Assembly (NCBI RefSeq): GCF_000732535.1 | Contig: NZ_APNK01000010.1 | Span: 62,001-126,000 of the forward strand | DNA: 64,000 nucleotides | DNA from: Salinisphaera hydrothermalis C41B8 | GTDB lineage: Bacteria > Pseudomonadota > Gammaproteobacteria > Nevskiales > Salinisphaeraceae | Direction: 5' to 3' | Part shown: positions 8,981 to 18,052 of the stretch, one piece after another | Numbering within the stretch: the stretch's first letter is position 1 | Layout: every line of letters begins with the position of its first letter | Made by a program: the position numbers and the translations under genes | Notes under the pieces: model-generated | The model's input: only the letters and a program-made list of their open reading frames with translations | What the model was told of the DNA's origin: nothing | The model's database searches: none

Positions 8981-10486
8981 TTACGCCTGATGCGTACGGT
9001 CGATCAGGTACTGCGTGAGCAGACCCACCGGACGGCCCGTGGCGCCTTTCTCCTTGCCCGACTTCCAGGCCGTGCCGGCGACATCCAGATGTGCCCAGCG
9101 CAGCTTGCGCGCGAAGCGATGCAGGAAACTGGCCGCCGTGATCGAACCGCCGGCGCGGCCGCCCACGTTAGCCATGTCGGCGAAGTTGGAGTCCAGATCC
9201 GACTGGTAGTCCTCCCACAACGGCATCGGCCAGGCGCGATCGCCGATGGTGTCGCCGGCGTCGCGCAGGGCGCGGCGCAGCGGGCTGTTGTTGCCGTACA
9301 ACGCCGAGGCGTGATGGCCCAGCGCGATCACGGCCGCACCCGTCAGGGTCGCCATGTCGACCACGGCATCGGCGTCGTAATTGCGCTCGACGTAGGTCAG
9401 GGCGTCGGCCAGGGCGAGACGGCCCTCGGCGTCGGTGTTGAGGATTTCGATGGTCTGGCCGGACATGCTGGTGAGGATGTCGCCCGGCTTGTAGGCATTG
9501 CCGTCCGGCAGGTTCTCCGTGGCCGCGATCACGCCGACCAGGTTGATCGGCAGCTCCATCTCGACCGCGGCCTGCATGGCGCCGAATACGCTCGCCGCGC
9601 CGCCCATGTCGTACTTCATCTCGTCCATGGCGGCGCCCGGCTTGAGGCTGATGCCGCCGGCGTCGAAGGTCACGCCCTTGCCGACCAGCACCGTCGGCTT
9701 GTCCGACTTCGCGCCGTTCATGTACTCCATGACAATGAACTTGGCCGGCTGAGACGAGCCGCGCGATACGCCCAGCAGCGCGCCCATGCCCAGTGCTTCC
9801 ATGTCGGCTTCTTCGAGCACCTGGGTCTTGATGCCCTTATGGGTATCCGCAAGCGACACGGCCTGCTCGGCAAGATAGGTCGGCGTGCAGATGTTGCCCG
9901 GCATGTTGGCCAGGTCCTTGGCCAGCTTCACGCCGTTGGCCGTGGCCACGCCTTCGTTGACGCCGCGCTCCGCGGCCGGCAGATCGGAGCGGCGGGGCAC
10001 CTGGAAGACCAGACGCGACAGCTTGCGGGTGTGCTTCTCGTAGTTCGGGCCCTTGCAGGCCTCGAAGCGATAGAACGTATCTTCGATGGTCAGCAGCGCC
10101 TGCTTGACGCTCCAGCCGAAATCGTCGCGGCCGCGCACGTTCAACTCGGTCAGATAGAACGCTGCATCCACGCCGCCCATGGTGTCGAGCTCGGCGGCAG
10201 CCGCCGCACAGGCTTTCTGATAGGCGCGCGTATTGAAGTCGCGTTCCTTGCCGCAGCCCACCAGCAGGATACGATCGCAGAACAGATCGCCGAGGCCATG
10301 AAGTACCGTAGTCTGCCCCAGCTTGCCGTCCATGTCGCCGCGGCGCATCACGGAAGCGATCAGGCCGCCGCTGGCTTCATCCAGGGCCTCGGCTTGCGTG
10401 GAAGGCTTGCGGCGGTCGAAGATACCGACGATCACGCAGCCGACCCGCTGTTTTTCCGGGCTGCCGCTCTTGACGAGATATTCCAT
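8981..10486 (-). CDS. pepA: Leucyl aminopeptidase (cytosol aminopeptidase PepA)
   Basis: About 501 residues of the M17 family. The catalytic half shows the metal-binding stretch VGKGVTFDAGGISLKPG, then MKYDMGGAASVFGAM and the family signature NTDAEGRLALADAL. These hexameric zinc/manganese enzymes remove N-terminal residues from peptides; in E. coli PepA also binds DNA at Xer sites and carAB. The ATG at 10486 is preceded by an AGGAG ribosome site at the right spacing, so the 23-codon upstream extension of the open frame is rejected. It is the first gene of a minus-strand run with holC and valS, and divergent from lptF. Confidence 0.97.
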   Translation of the reverse strand: MEYLVKSGSPEKQRVGCVIVGIFDRRKPSTQAEALDEASGGLIASVMRRGDMDGKLGQTTVLHGLGDLFCDRILLVGCGKERDFNTRAYQKACAAAAAELDTMGGVDAAFYLTELNVRGRDDFGWSVKQALLTIEDTFYRFEACKGPNYEKHTRKLSRLVFQVPRRSDLPAAERGVNEGVATANGVKLAKDLANMPGNICTPTYLAEQAVSLADTHKGIKTQVLEEADMEALGMGALLGVSRGSSQPAKFIVMEYMNGAKSDKPTVLVGKGVTFDAGGISLKPGAAMDEMKYDMGGAASVFGAMQAAVEMELPINLVGVIAATENLPDGNAYKPGDILTSMSGQTIEILNTDAEGRLALADALTYVERNYDADAVVDMATLTGAAVIALGHHASALYGNNSPLRRALRDAGDTIGDRAWPMPLWEDYQSDLDSNFADMANVGGRAGGSITAASFLHRFARKLRWAHLDVAGTAWKSGKEKGATGRPVGLLTQYLIDRTHQA

Positions 10487-10686
10487 GCGTTGCTCCTGCA
10501 AAGCCGATAATCCTGAGTTGTGGTGGCGCGCCTCGTTGGTTCCGCAAACCGGCAAATGAAGCGCTTAGAGCTCGACCAAATGCTTTGAAAGCGCGAAGTC
10601 TACATAAATTTTCGAAAAAATCATCCCCTAGCGTAGTCACCGCCGCCAAATGAAACATTCCATCTTTTGTCCGAGTTCGGTCGTTC

Positions 10687-11781
10687 ATGCCTAGTGTGAT
10701 TTTTAGGCACTTGTTCGGTGAGACCGCCAAGACCTGGCTGATCATCACCGCGGTGCTCGTGTTCCTGACCCTCGGAATCGGCCTGTCGCGCTTCATCGGC
10801 GATGCTGCCGCCGGGGAAGTGCCGGTCAATACAGTGGCCACGCTGGCCGCGCTCAGCGTGGTCAGCAACCTCGATATCGTGATGCCGATTTCGGTATTGC
10901 TGGCGATCATGCTGGTCGTCGGCCGGCTGTGCCGAGATAACGAGATGGCGGCGCTCATGGCTGGCGGCGTCGGCCTTGGGGTGATCTATCGTCCGTTTCT
11001 CACTCTCGCCGCGATGATTGCGCTGTTTGCCGGCACGATGTCGATTGTCGTCGCGCCGCATGCCCAGCGCGAGATGAACCGGCTGGGTGCCCAGACCGCC
11101 GCCAACGCGGTGCAGTCGGTCACACCCGGGCGGTTTGCGAGCTTCGATAACGGTCGGGTGTCGTTCTATGCTGCAAGCCGGGACGATCAGAAACAGTTGC
11201 ATAACGTGTTCGTGCGCGTGGTGCAGCCGCAGGAAGGCCCGGATCGGCAGACGATCGTGACCGCAAAGACCGCGCGCCAGAGCATCAACAAGCAGCACGC
11301 GGTCACGCTGGTGTTATCCGATGGCTGGCGTTACGAAGGCGTGCCCGGCCAAGCGGACTATCGCATCATTCATTTCGACAAGCATGGCGTGCGTTTGTCA
11401 CCGCCGAGTGCCGTGAAGGACGACGACTACGACGCCAAGTCCACACTCACCCTGATGCGAAGCGACGACGGCAAGGCCATTTCCAAGTGGCAGACACGAA
11501 TTTCCGTGCCGCTGTCGATCTTCATCCTCGCCCTGATTGCACTGCCGATCGGCCGGGTGCCGCCGCGTGCGGGGCGCTATGGGCGGGTGATTGTCGGCAT
11601 TCTCTTTTTCGTGGTTTATCTGAATTTCGTGCGTTTATCCGGACAGGCGATTCAGAGCGGGCTGCTGCCCCCTGTGATTGGTGAATGGTGGGTGCACATC
11701 GTTGTGCTGGCGATCGCCATCGTATTGATTGCGCGTGAAAACGGCTGGCCGCGGCGGCCCAAGCGCAAGGTGGCGGCATGA
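10687..11781 (+). CDS. lptF: LPS export ABC transporter permease LptF
   Basis: 364 residues. Three hydrophobic helices lie at the N-terminus (WLIITAVLVFLTLGIGL, LDIVMPISVLLAIMLVVG, FLTLAAMIALFAGTMSIVV), followed by a periplasmic beta-jellyroll region. Three more helices close the protein, including PLSIFILALIALPIG. This is the YjgP/YjgQ topology. LptF pairs with LptG and the LptB ATPase to extract lipopolysaccharide from the inner membrane. It overlaps lptG by the 4-base ATGA junction, and the divergent pepA neighbour is the usual gammaproteobacterial arrangement. Confidence 0.94.
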   Translation: MPSVIFRHLFGETAKTWLIITAVLVFLTLGIGLSRFIGDAAAGEVPVNTVATLAALSVVSNLDIVMPISVLLAIMLVVGRLCRDNEMAALMAGGVGLGVIYRPFLTLAAMIALFAGTMSIVVAPHAQREMNRLGAQTAANAVQSVTPGRFASFDNGRVSFYAASRDDQKQLHNVFVRVVQPQEGPDRQTIVTAKTARQSINKQHAVTLVLSDGWRYEGVPGQADYRIIHFDKHGVRLSPPSAVKDDDYDAKSTLTLMRSDDGKAISKWQTRISVPLSIFILALIALPIGRVPPRAGRYGRVIVGILFFVVYLNFVRLSGQAIQSGLLPPVIGEWWVHIVVLAIAIVLIARENGWPRRPKRKVAA

Positions 11782-12848
11782 ATCTATTGATCATCGATCG
11801 CTACATCACGCGCACGATCCTGGCGGCGACCGGGATGGTGATCGCCGTGATCGCCGCGCTGTTGTCGCTGATGTTGTTCATCAGTGAAGTCGACAACATC
11901 GGCCAGGGCAGCTTCGGCCTGGTCAAGATTCTGATCTACTGCGTGCTCATGCTGCCGGATCGTATCTACTTCGTGTTGCCGGTGGTGTCGCTGCTCGGGG
12001 CGCTGCTAGCGCTGGGCGCGCTGGCCGCCGGCAGCGAACTGGTGGTGATCCGCAGCGCGGGCATGTCCATGAAGCGGCTCGCGGTATCGGTCGGCATCGC
12101 CGGGTTCGTGCTGGCCGTGCTCACCGTCGTGCTCGGCGAACTCGCCGCGCCGATCGGCGTGCAGAATGCCACGATGCTGCGCGACAAGGCCCGCCACGGC
12201 GAAGCTCGCCAATCGGTCGATAACGGGCTGTGGCTGCGTAACAGCGGTTATGTTCTACGCATCGATTCGGTGCTGCCCGGGGGGCGTATCGACGGGCTGG
12301 ATGTCTATCGCCTGAACGATGACGGCCAGCTGCAACTGGCGGTGGCGGCGAAACGGGCTCATGTCGATGGCGAGAAACTGGTCATCGATCATCCGCGGAT
12401 CACCCATCTTTCGTTGACGCAGAGCAAGACCGACACGCCGGCCACGATGTCGTTGCCGATCGCGATCAAGCCGAGCGTGCTGGAACTCGCCGTCACCCAG
12501 CCGGACGAGCTGTCGTCTTACGGCCTGTGGCAATACATCAACTATCTCGACGCCAACGATATCGATGCCGACGATTACAAGCTCGCGCTGTGGCGCAATA
12601 TCGTGACCCCGTTCACGGTCTGGGTGCTGGTGATCTTTGCGCTGCCGTTCGCCTTCGGTTCGTTACGTAGTGCCAGTGCCGGCCAGCGCTTGTTCGTCGG
12701 CGGTCTGATCGGGCTGCTGTTCTTCCTGGTCAACGAAATCGTGGCCTCGACCGGCCCGGTATACGGTATTCCGCCGTGGATCGCGGCCAGCCTGCCGACT
12801 GTGCTGCTGGCCGGCGGCACCGGTTACTGGATGCATCGGCTGAACTGA
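11778..12848 (+). CDS. lptG: LPS export ABC transporter permease LptG
   Basis: 356 residues with the same six-helix plus periplasmic-domain layout as LptF. It begins LLIIDRYITRTILAATGMV, typical of LptG, and contains ELVVIRSAGMSMKRL, the cytoplasmic coupling helix that contacts LptB. The C-terminal helices ([20 protein letters not shown]) are conserved. It starts inside the lptF stop codon, so the two subunits are translationally coupled and probably made in equal amounts. Confidence 0.94.
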   Translation: MNLLIIDRYITRTILAATGMVIAVIAALLSLMLFISEVDNIGQGSFGLVKILIYCVLMLPDRIYFVLPVVSLLGALLALGALAAGSELVVIRSAGMSMKRLAVSVGIAGFVLAVLTVVLGELAAPIGVQNATMLRDKARHGEARQSVDNGLWLRNSGYVLRIDSVLPGGRIDGLDVYRLNDDGQLQLAVAAKRAHVDGEKLVIDHPRITHLSLTQSKTDTPATMSLPIAIKPSVLELAVTQPDELSSYGLWQYINYLDANDIDADDYKLALWRNIVTPFTVWVLVIFALPFAFGSLRSASAGQRLFVGGLIGLLFFLVNEIVASTGPVYGIPPWIAASLPTVLLAGGTGYWMHRLN

Positions 12849-12916
12849 CGACCGGTCCTGGGCCTGTCGTCATGAGATACATTGCCGCGAAAGCATCACG
12901 GCACTTGTCGTCGAGT

Positions 12917-13018
12917 GTAGGTCGGCTTAGGCCGAAGGCCGTCAGCCGACATGGAATGCTCCACGCCCCTCGCAGATCGGCGTTCATGTCGGATTACGCT
13001 GCTAATCCGACCTACGCC
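12917..13018. repeat. REP-like pair of inverted hairpins (BIME-type)
   Basis: Two related units face each other in the 297-base gap between lptG and the amidase. Unit 1 (about 12918-12953) reads TAGGTCGGCT...AGCCGACATG with a nested GGCC-GAA-GGCC stem. Unit 2 (about 12985-13015) reads CATGTCGGATTA...TAATCCGACCTA. The outer ends TAGGTCGG and CCGACCTA are exact reverse complements. Each unit forms a hairpin on its own and the two can pair with each other. This is the architecture of bacterial REP/BIME elements that lie 3' of genes. Only one pair is present in the window, so the family assignment rests on structure. Confidence 0.6.
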
Positions 13019-13145
13019 ACTTCAGGCTGCAGGGCGTCGACTGAAGCGTCGCTCATCGCGAGACGGGGCGAATCGGGTCTGCAAACCGACATTCTGTCCG
13101 CAGATCGAAGCGGACCTGGGCAGATCAAAGACAGATCGCTTCCAT

Positions 13146-14645
13146 CTAGTCATCGACCCCGGTGATCCGCGGCAGCCGGTTGAACCAGGGAGCCGCGCGT
13201 TCGAGCTGGGCGGCGAGCTGGAACAGCAGGGTTTCGCCGCCCGGCGGGCCGATGAACTGGCTGCCGATCGGCAGGCCCGATTCGCCGATGTGCAGTGGCA
13301 CCGACATGGCGGGCGTACCGGTCAGATTGGCGAGCTGGGTGAACGGGACATGGCGCAGGTTCTCGTGTGCCATGCGGTCGACGATGCCGGAGCCAAGTAG
13401 GGCGCGGGCGCTCGGCAGATGCAGAAGCGGGCGCAGCAGGTTGTGTTGCCAAGCCGGTGTGGCCAGTTCGCCGATGGCCACCGGCGGGCTGGCCAGTGTC
13501 GGGGTCAGCAGCAGGTCGTAGTCGGCATGAAAAGCCGCCAGTGCCTGACGATAGCCGAGCCAGCGCCCGTGCAGCGTGCTGTATTCGACCGCGGACAGGC
13601 TGCGCCCGAGGTGCGCCATGGCGCGGGTATCGAGCTCGAATTCGCTGGCCCGGGCATCGGTGAGGGCCCGTACCTCATCCACGACCCGGGCCATCTGCAC
13701 GAACCACATCGACAGAAAATCCTGGCAGAGCTGGGCGCCGTCCAGCGCGGGTATGGCCGGGGTCACGTCGTGGCCGAGGTCGGTCAGGGTTTCGATGGTG
13801 TGCGTCAGCGCGGCCCATGCCTCCGGGTGTAGCGGCTGGCCCAGCGGCGACGATTCCATCACGCCGATGCGCAGCGGTTTCGGATCGTGCTCGATAGCCT
13901 GGCGATAGGGCATGGCCGGGCCTTCGATACGCACGATCGCCCCCGGTTCGTACCCGGCGATCGCATCCAGCATGGCCGCGCTATCGCGTACCGAGCGACT
14001 GATGACGTGATCCACCCCGGCGCCGTGCATCATGTCGGTATGGTCGGGCCCGCCGGGCACGCGGGCCCGACCCGGCTTGAGCCCGAACAAGCCGCAGCAG
14101 GCAGCCGGAATCCGGATCGAGCCACCACCGTCGTTGGCGCCCGCCATGGGTACGACGCCCGCGGCGATCGCCGCCGCCGAGCCGCCGGAGGAGCCGCCTG
14201 GCGTATGGGCCGTATTCCACGGGTTGCGGGTTGGACCGTTGGCGACCGGTTCGGTGATGCCCTTGGCGCCGAACTCGGGTGTATTGGTCTTACCGAAGAT
14301 ATTGACGCCGGCGGCGATGAATCGGCGAACGACCTCGGCATGCACCGGCGGTTTGAAGCCTACGCGCTTGAGCGCGGCATTGCCGTAGGTGGTGGGCACG
14401 CCCGCGTAGTTCTGGAACAAATCCTTGATCAGGAACGGCACATGTGCGAACGGTCCGGAAGCCGGCGTTGTCGTATGCTCATCAGCGATGGCGTCCATGC
14501 GCCGGACGACGCAATTGAGCGTGGGGTCGACCGCCTCCAGACGCTGTCGCGCGGCGGCCAGCACTTCGGCGGGAGAGACTTCCCCGCGCGCGATCAGCTC
14601 GGCGAGACCGAGTGCATCGTGGCGGATATAGTCGCGGTGATCCAT
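13146..14645 (-). CDS. Amidase-signature family hydrolase
   Basis: About 499 residues. The Ser-cisSer-Lys triad is visible: Lys in PFLIKDLFQ (K74), the serine pair in GGSSGGSAAA (152-153), and the nucleophile in NDGGGSIRIP (about S176). Members hydrolyse amide bonds in many small molecules, and GatA of the tRNA amidotransferase shares the fold. No gatB or gatC flanks this gene, so it is a stand-alone amidase with unknown substrate. The ATG at 14645 has an AAGG ribosome site. It is divergent from pcnB across 129 bases. Confidence 0.9.
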   Translation of the reverse strand: MDHRDYIRHDALGLAELIARGEVSPAEVLAAARQRLEAVDPTLNCVVRRMDAIADEHTTTPASGPFAHVPFLIKDLFQNYAGVPTTYGNAALKRVGFKPPVHAEVVRRFIAAGVNIFGKTNTPEFGAKGITEPVANGPTRNPWNTAHTPGGSSGGSAAAIAAGVVPMAGANDGGGSIRIPAACCGLFGLKPGRARVPGGPDHTDMMHGAGVDHVISRSVRDSAAMLDAIAGYEPGAIVRIEGPAMPYRQAIEHDPKPLRIGVMESSPLGQPLHPEAWAALTHTIETLTDLGHDVTPAIPALDGAQLCQDFLSMWFVQMARVVDEVRALTDARASEFELDTRAMAHLGRSLSAVEYSTLHGRWLGYRQALAAFHADYDLLLTPTLASPPVAIGELATPAWQHNLLRPLLHLPSARALLGSGIVDRMAHENLRHVPFTQLANLTGTPAMSVPLHIGESGLPIGSQFIGPPGGETLLFQLAAQLERAAPWFNRLPRITGVDD

Positions 14646-14774
14646 GAGCAACCTTGTTTTTTTCAGAAGTCTGGGGTTCGATAGCCGGCGCGTGGGCCGC
14701 ATCGCTATTCATACGTTGTAAACTATAGAGCGATCAATTGAGCGCATTGGGGCAGATTCATTAACGAACTAAGA

Positions 14775-16052
14775 ATGGTCGAGCCGAAGGAACACGGCAT
14801 CACGCGGGACGACATCAGCGATGCGGCCCTGGCGGTGCTCGATGGACTGCATGACGCGGGCTATCGTGCCTGTCTGGTGGGCGGCGCGGTACGCGATCTG
14901 TTGCTCGGGGTCACGCCCAAGGATTTCGACGTTGCCACCGACGCCGAGCCCGAGGCGGTGGTCGACGTCTTCGGCCGCAAGGCACGGCTGATCGGGCGTC
15001 GATTCCAGATCTGCCACGTGCGCTTCGGCCGCGAGATCGTCGAGGTCTCGACTTTCCGAGCGGACCCGGCCAATGGCGATACCGAAGACACGCGCGAGCT
15101 GGACGACGCCGGGCGTGTTCTGCGCGACAACGTCTTTGGCTCGATCGCCGAGGATGCACGCCGGCGCGATTTCGCGATCAACGGCCTGTATCTGGACGTC
15201 GCCGATCACTGCATCTACGACTATGTGGATGGTCTGTCGGATATCGAGGCCCGCCGTCTGCGCCTGATCGGTGATGCGCGCGTTCGTTATCGTGAAGACC
15301 CGGTGCGCATGATCCGCGCCGTGCGTATCGCGGCCAAGCTGGATCTGGCGCTCGATCCCGAGGCCGAGCCGCCGGCCGACATGATCGAACTGCTGGCCGA
15401 TGTGCCGGCCGCCCGCATGTTCGACGAAGTGCTCAAATTGCTCATGCATCCGGCCGGGCCGCAGGTCTATCGCATGCTGCGCCATTACGACCTGCTGCGC
15501 CCGCTGTTCGAAGACACCATGGCCGTGCTCGATTCGCCCACCGGCGCGGCCAGCGAAGCATTGATCGAAAAAGCGATCGCCAACACTGCGGCGCGCATGG
15601 AAGCGAACAAGCCGGTCACGCCGGCGTTCATTTTCGCCGCACTGCTCTGGCCGGCCGTGCGCGAAGGCGCGGCCAACCTCGAGCGCGAGGGCATGCCACC
15701 GGCGCCGGCACTGGCCAGCGCCCAGTCGCAGGTGGTGTCGCGCCAGGTCCAGCGGGTGGCGATTCCCAAGCGGTTCTCGATCCCGATGCGCGAGATCTGG
15801 CAGCTCCAGCCGCGTTTTCACAAGCGCCGCGGGCGGCATCCCGAGCGCCTCATTCCGCATCCGCGGTTTCGCGCGGCCTATGATTTTCTGCTGCTGCGCG
15901 CGCAGGTGGGCGAGGTCGAGCCCGAGCTGGCCGAATGGTGGACCGTGATGCAGGACGACCCGTCCACGCCCAAACCGGCGTCGGGCACCGGTTCGCGCCG
16001 GCGTAAGCGGCGGGGCGGTCGCGCCCGCAAGACGGCCACGGCCGATTCGTGA
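14775..16052 (+). CDS. pcnB: Poly(A) polymerase I
   Basis: 425 residues of the class II nucleotidyltransferase family. It has LVGGAVRDLLLG near residues 34-45, the catalytic DFDVATDA that follows, and RRRDFAINGLY. The C-terminus is strongly basic (SRRRKRRGGRARK), typical of PcnB rather than of CCA-adding enzyme. It adds A-tails to RNA 3' ends and so promotes decay. pcnB-folK is a conserved pair in gammaproteobacteria, and here the folK start overlaps the pcnB stop (TGATG). Confidence 0.94.
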   Translation: MVEPKEHGITRDDISDAALAVLDGLHDAGYRACLVGGAVRDLLLGVTPKDFDVATDAEPEAVVDVFGRKARLIGRRFQICHVRFGREIVEVSTFRADPANGDTEDTRELDDAGRVLRDNVFGSIAEDARRRDFAINGLYLDVADHCIYDYVDGLSDIEARRLRLIGDARVRYREDPVRMIRAVRIAAKLDLALDPEAEPPADMIELLADVPAARMFDEVLKLLMHPAGPQVYRMLRHYDLLRPLFEDTMAVLDSPTGAASEALIEKAIANTAARMEANKPVTPAFIFAALLWPAVREGAANLEREGMPPAPALASAQSQVVSRQVQRVAIPKRFSIPMREIWQLQPRFHKRRGRHPERLIPHPRFRAAYDFLLLRAQVGEVEPELAEWWTVMQDDPSTPKPASGTGSRRRKRRGGRARKTATADS

Positions 16053-16558
16053 TGCCGGCGGGCGACCGGCATGTCGCCTGGATCGGCCTCGGTAGCAATC
16101 TGGACGACCCGGCCGGCCAGCTCGAGCGCGCGATCGTCGAGCTGCGGTCCGAGCCCGCGATCAGCGTGCTTGCGGTCTCGTCGTTCTATCGCACCGTGCC
16201 CGTGGGCGGGCCGCCTGATCAGCCCATGTTCTGTAATGCGGCCGCTGCATTGACAACGGCCCTGGGGCCGCATGCGCTGCTCGCTCGCTTACAGGCCATG
16301 GAAGCTGCACACGACCGGGTGCGCGATGTGCGCTGGGGCCCGCGCACGCTGGATATGGATATCCTGGCCTACGGTGATCGCCATCTGGATGATGACGCTC
16401 TGACCGTGCCGCATCCGCGTGCCCACGAACGTGGTTTCGTGCTGGTGCCGCTGGCCGAAATCGCCCCGGCGCTCGAGCTCGGCCAACACGGGCGCGTTGT
16501 CGACTGCCTGCATCGCGTGGCCCACGACGACATCGAATACTGGGAGCTGCCTGCATGA
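16052..16558 (+). CDS. folK: 6-hydroxymethyl-7,8-dihydropterin pyrophosphokinase
   Basis: 168 residues. It contains the HPPK motifs WIGLGSNL near the start, DVRWGPRTLDMDIL with the metal-binding DxD, and VPHPRAHERGFVLVPL. The enzyme moves pyrophosphate from ATP to the pterin in folate synthesis. I take the ATG at 16052, which overlaps the pcnB stop by one base; a GTG one codon earlier is also possible. The 3' end overlaps the kinase gene in ATGA. Confidence 0.95.
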   Translation: MPAGDRHVAWIGLGSNLDDPAGQLERAIVELRSEPAISVLAVSSFYRTVPVGGPPDQPMFCNAAAALTTALGPHALLARLQAMEAAHDRVRDVRWGPRTLDMDILAYGDRHLDDDALTVPHPRAHERGFVLVPLAEIAPALELGQHGRVVDCLHRVAHDDIEYWELPA

Positions 16559-17187
16559 AAGCCGGCCGTTATATCGCCATCGAAGGTCCGATCGGCGTGG
16601 GCAAATCGACGCTCGCCGGCCGGCTGGCAAGGGATCTGAACGCCGGCCTGCTCGACGAAGCGCCGGACGAGAACCCCTTTCTCGGCGATTTCTACGACAA
16701 CCCGGCGGCGCACGCCTTGTCCGCCCAGTTGTTCTTCCTGCTACAGCGCGCGCGTCAGGTGGATTCGCTGCGCCAGTCGGACCTGTTCGGCGGCGGTTGC
16801 GTGGCCGATTTCATGTTCGACAAGGACCCGCTGTTCGCACGGCTCACGCTGTCCGGGCCGGAGCTGGCGTTGTACGAGGATATCTATGCCCGGCTGGCCT
16901 GGCAGGCGCCGCAGCCGGATTGCGTGATCTATCTCGATGCCTCGATCGACACGCTCATGAGTCGTATCGCCAAACGCGGCCGCCCGGCGGAGGCGAATCT
17001 GGAACGCGATTATCTGGCGCGTGTGGTTGCCGCCTATCGCGAGCATTTCGCGACCTACAGCGCGACGCCGATCGTGCGCGTGGACGCGGACGCGCTGGAT
17101 CTGGTCGGCAACGCCGACGACTATCAGGCCGTGCTCTCGGCGCTGGAACGCCCCGAGTCGGTGCAGTCGTTGCCGCCGATGCTATAG
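16555..17187 (+). CDS. Deoxynucleoside kinase family protein
   Basis: 210 residues. Walker A is GPIGVGKST (about residues 11-19), followed by DEAPDENPFL and DFMFDKDPLFARLTL, which matches the dNK/thymidine-kinase-2-like family used for nucleoside salvage. The lid carries RIAKRGRPAEANLERDYL. It probably phosphorylates deoxyadenosine, deoxyguanosine or deoxycytidine; I cannot choose from the sequence. It is coupled to folK by ATGA overlap and ends 8 bases before panB, so it is embedded in a vitamin-synthesis operon. The panB ribosome site must lie at or inside its last codons. Confidence 0.87.
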   Translation: MKAGRYIAIEGPIGVGKSTLAGRLARDLNAGLLDEAPDENPFLGDFYDNPAAHALSAQLFFLLQRARQVDSLRQSDLFGGGCVADFMFDKDPLFARLTLSGPELALYEDIYARLAWQAPQPDCVIYLDASIDTLMSRIAKRGRPAEANLERDYLARVVAAYREHFATYSATPIVRVDADALDLVGNADDYQAVLSALERPESVQSLPPML

Positions 17188-17195
17188 TCCGCGCC

Positions 17196-18032
17196 ATGAA
17201 TATCAGTCCTTACCCCCACTTACAGCAGCAGACCCGCAAGCCGTTGACGCTGGCCGACTTCGCCCGGATGAAAGCCGAGGGCGAAAAGATTGCGAGTCTG
17301 ACCTGCTACGACGCCAGTTTCGCCGCGCTCGAGGATCGGGCGGGTGTCGATCTGGTGCTGGTCGGCGATAGCCTGGGCAACGTGATCCAGGGCGCGAGTA
17401 CCACGGTCGGCGTGTCGCTCGATGACATGGTCTATCACAGCCGAATCACCGCCGCCGGGCTGGAACGGGCGTTTTTGATGACGGATCTGCCGTTTCTGAC
17501 CTACGCCACGCCCGATGCCGCGTTGGCGGCTTCGCATCGCCTGATGGCCGAAGGCCAGGCCAAGATGGTCAAGATCGAGGGCGGGGCCGAGATCGCCGAG
17601 ACCGTTTCTCACCTCACCACCTACGGCGTGCCGGTCTGTGCCCACATGGGATTGCGCCCGCAACTGGTACACAAGCTCGGCGGCTTCAAGGTCCAGGGCC
17701 GAGACGACGCGGCGGCCGACGCCATGGTGCGTGACGCGCGCCTGCTCGAAGAAGCCGGGGCCGACATGCTCCTGCTGGAATGTGTGCCCTCGACCCTCGC
17801 CGCGCGGATCACCGCCGCAGCCAGCGTGCCGGTGATCGGTATCGGCGCCGGACCGGATACCGATGGCCAGATTCTGGTGATTTACGACATTCTCGGGTTG
17901 TCGCCCGGACGCAAGCCGCGTTTCGTGAAGAACTTCATGGCCGACGCGGACTGTCTGGATACGGCGACCGCCGACTATGTCGCTGCGGTCAAGGATCGCA
18001 GCTATCCGGCGCCGGAGCACGGTTTCAAATAG
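17196..18032 (+). CDS. panB: 3-methyl-2-oxobutanoate hydroxymethyltransferase
   Basis: 278 residues, the first enzyme of pantothenate synthesis: it adds a hydroxymethyl group from methylene-tetrahydrofolate to alpha-ketoisovalerate. It has TCYDASFA, LVGDSLGNVIQG with the metal-binding Asp, MVKIEGG, CAHMGLRPQ and PVIGIGAG. The start at 17196 (MNISPYPHLQQ) was chosen because the open frame further upstream runs through folK and the kinase gene. No clear ribosome site precedes it, which suggests coupling to the kinase gene 8 bases upstream. panC follows after 20 bases. Confidence 0.97.
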   Translation: MNISPYPHLQQQTRKPLTLADFARMKAEGEKIASLTCYDASFAALEDRAGVDLVLVGDSLGNVIQGASTTVGVSLDDMVYHSRITAAGLERAFLMTDLPFLTYATPDAALAASHRLMAEGQAKMVKIEGGAEIAETVSHLTTYGVPVCAHMGLRPQLVHKLGGFKVQGRDDAAADAMVRDARLLEEAGADMLLLECVPSTLAARITAAASVPVIGIGAGPDTDGQILVIYDILGLSPGRKPRFVKNFMADADCLDTATADYVAAVKDRSYPAPEHGFK

Positions 18033-18052
18033 CTTTTGCGAGACGGATCGCC

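Noticed and set aside
8990-10510. A 506-codon open frame antisense to pepA
   Set aside because: PepA motifs are clear on the minus strand; the antisense frame has none.
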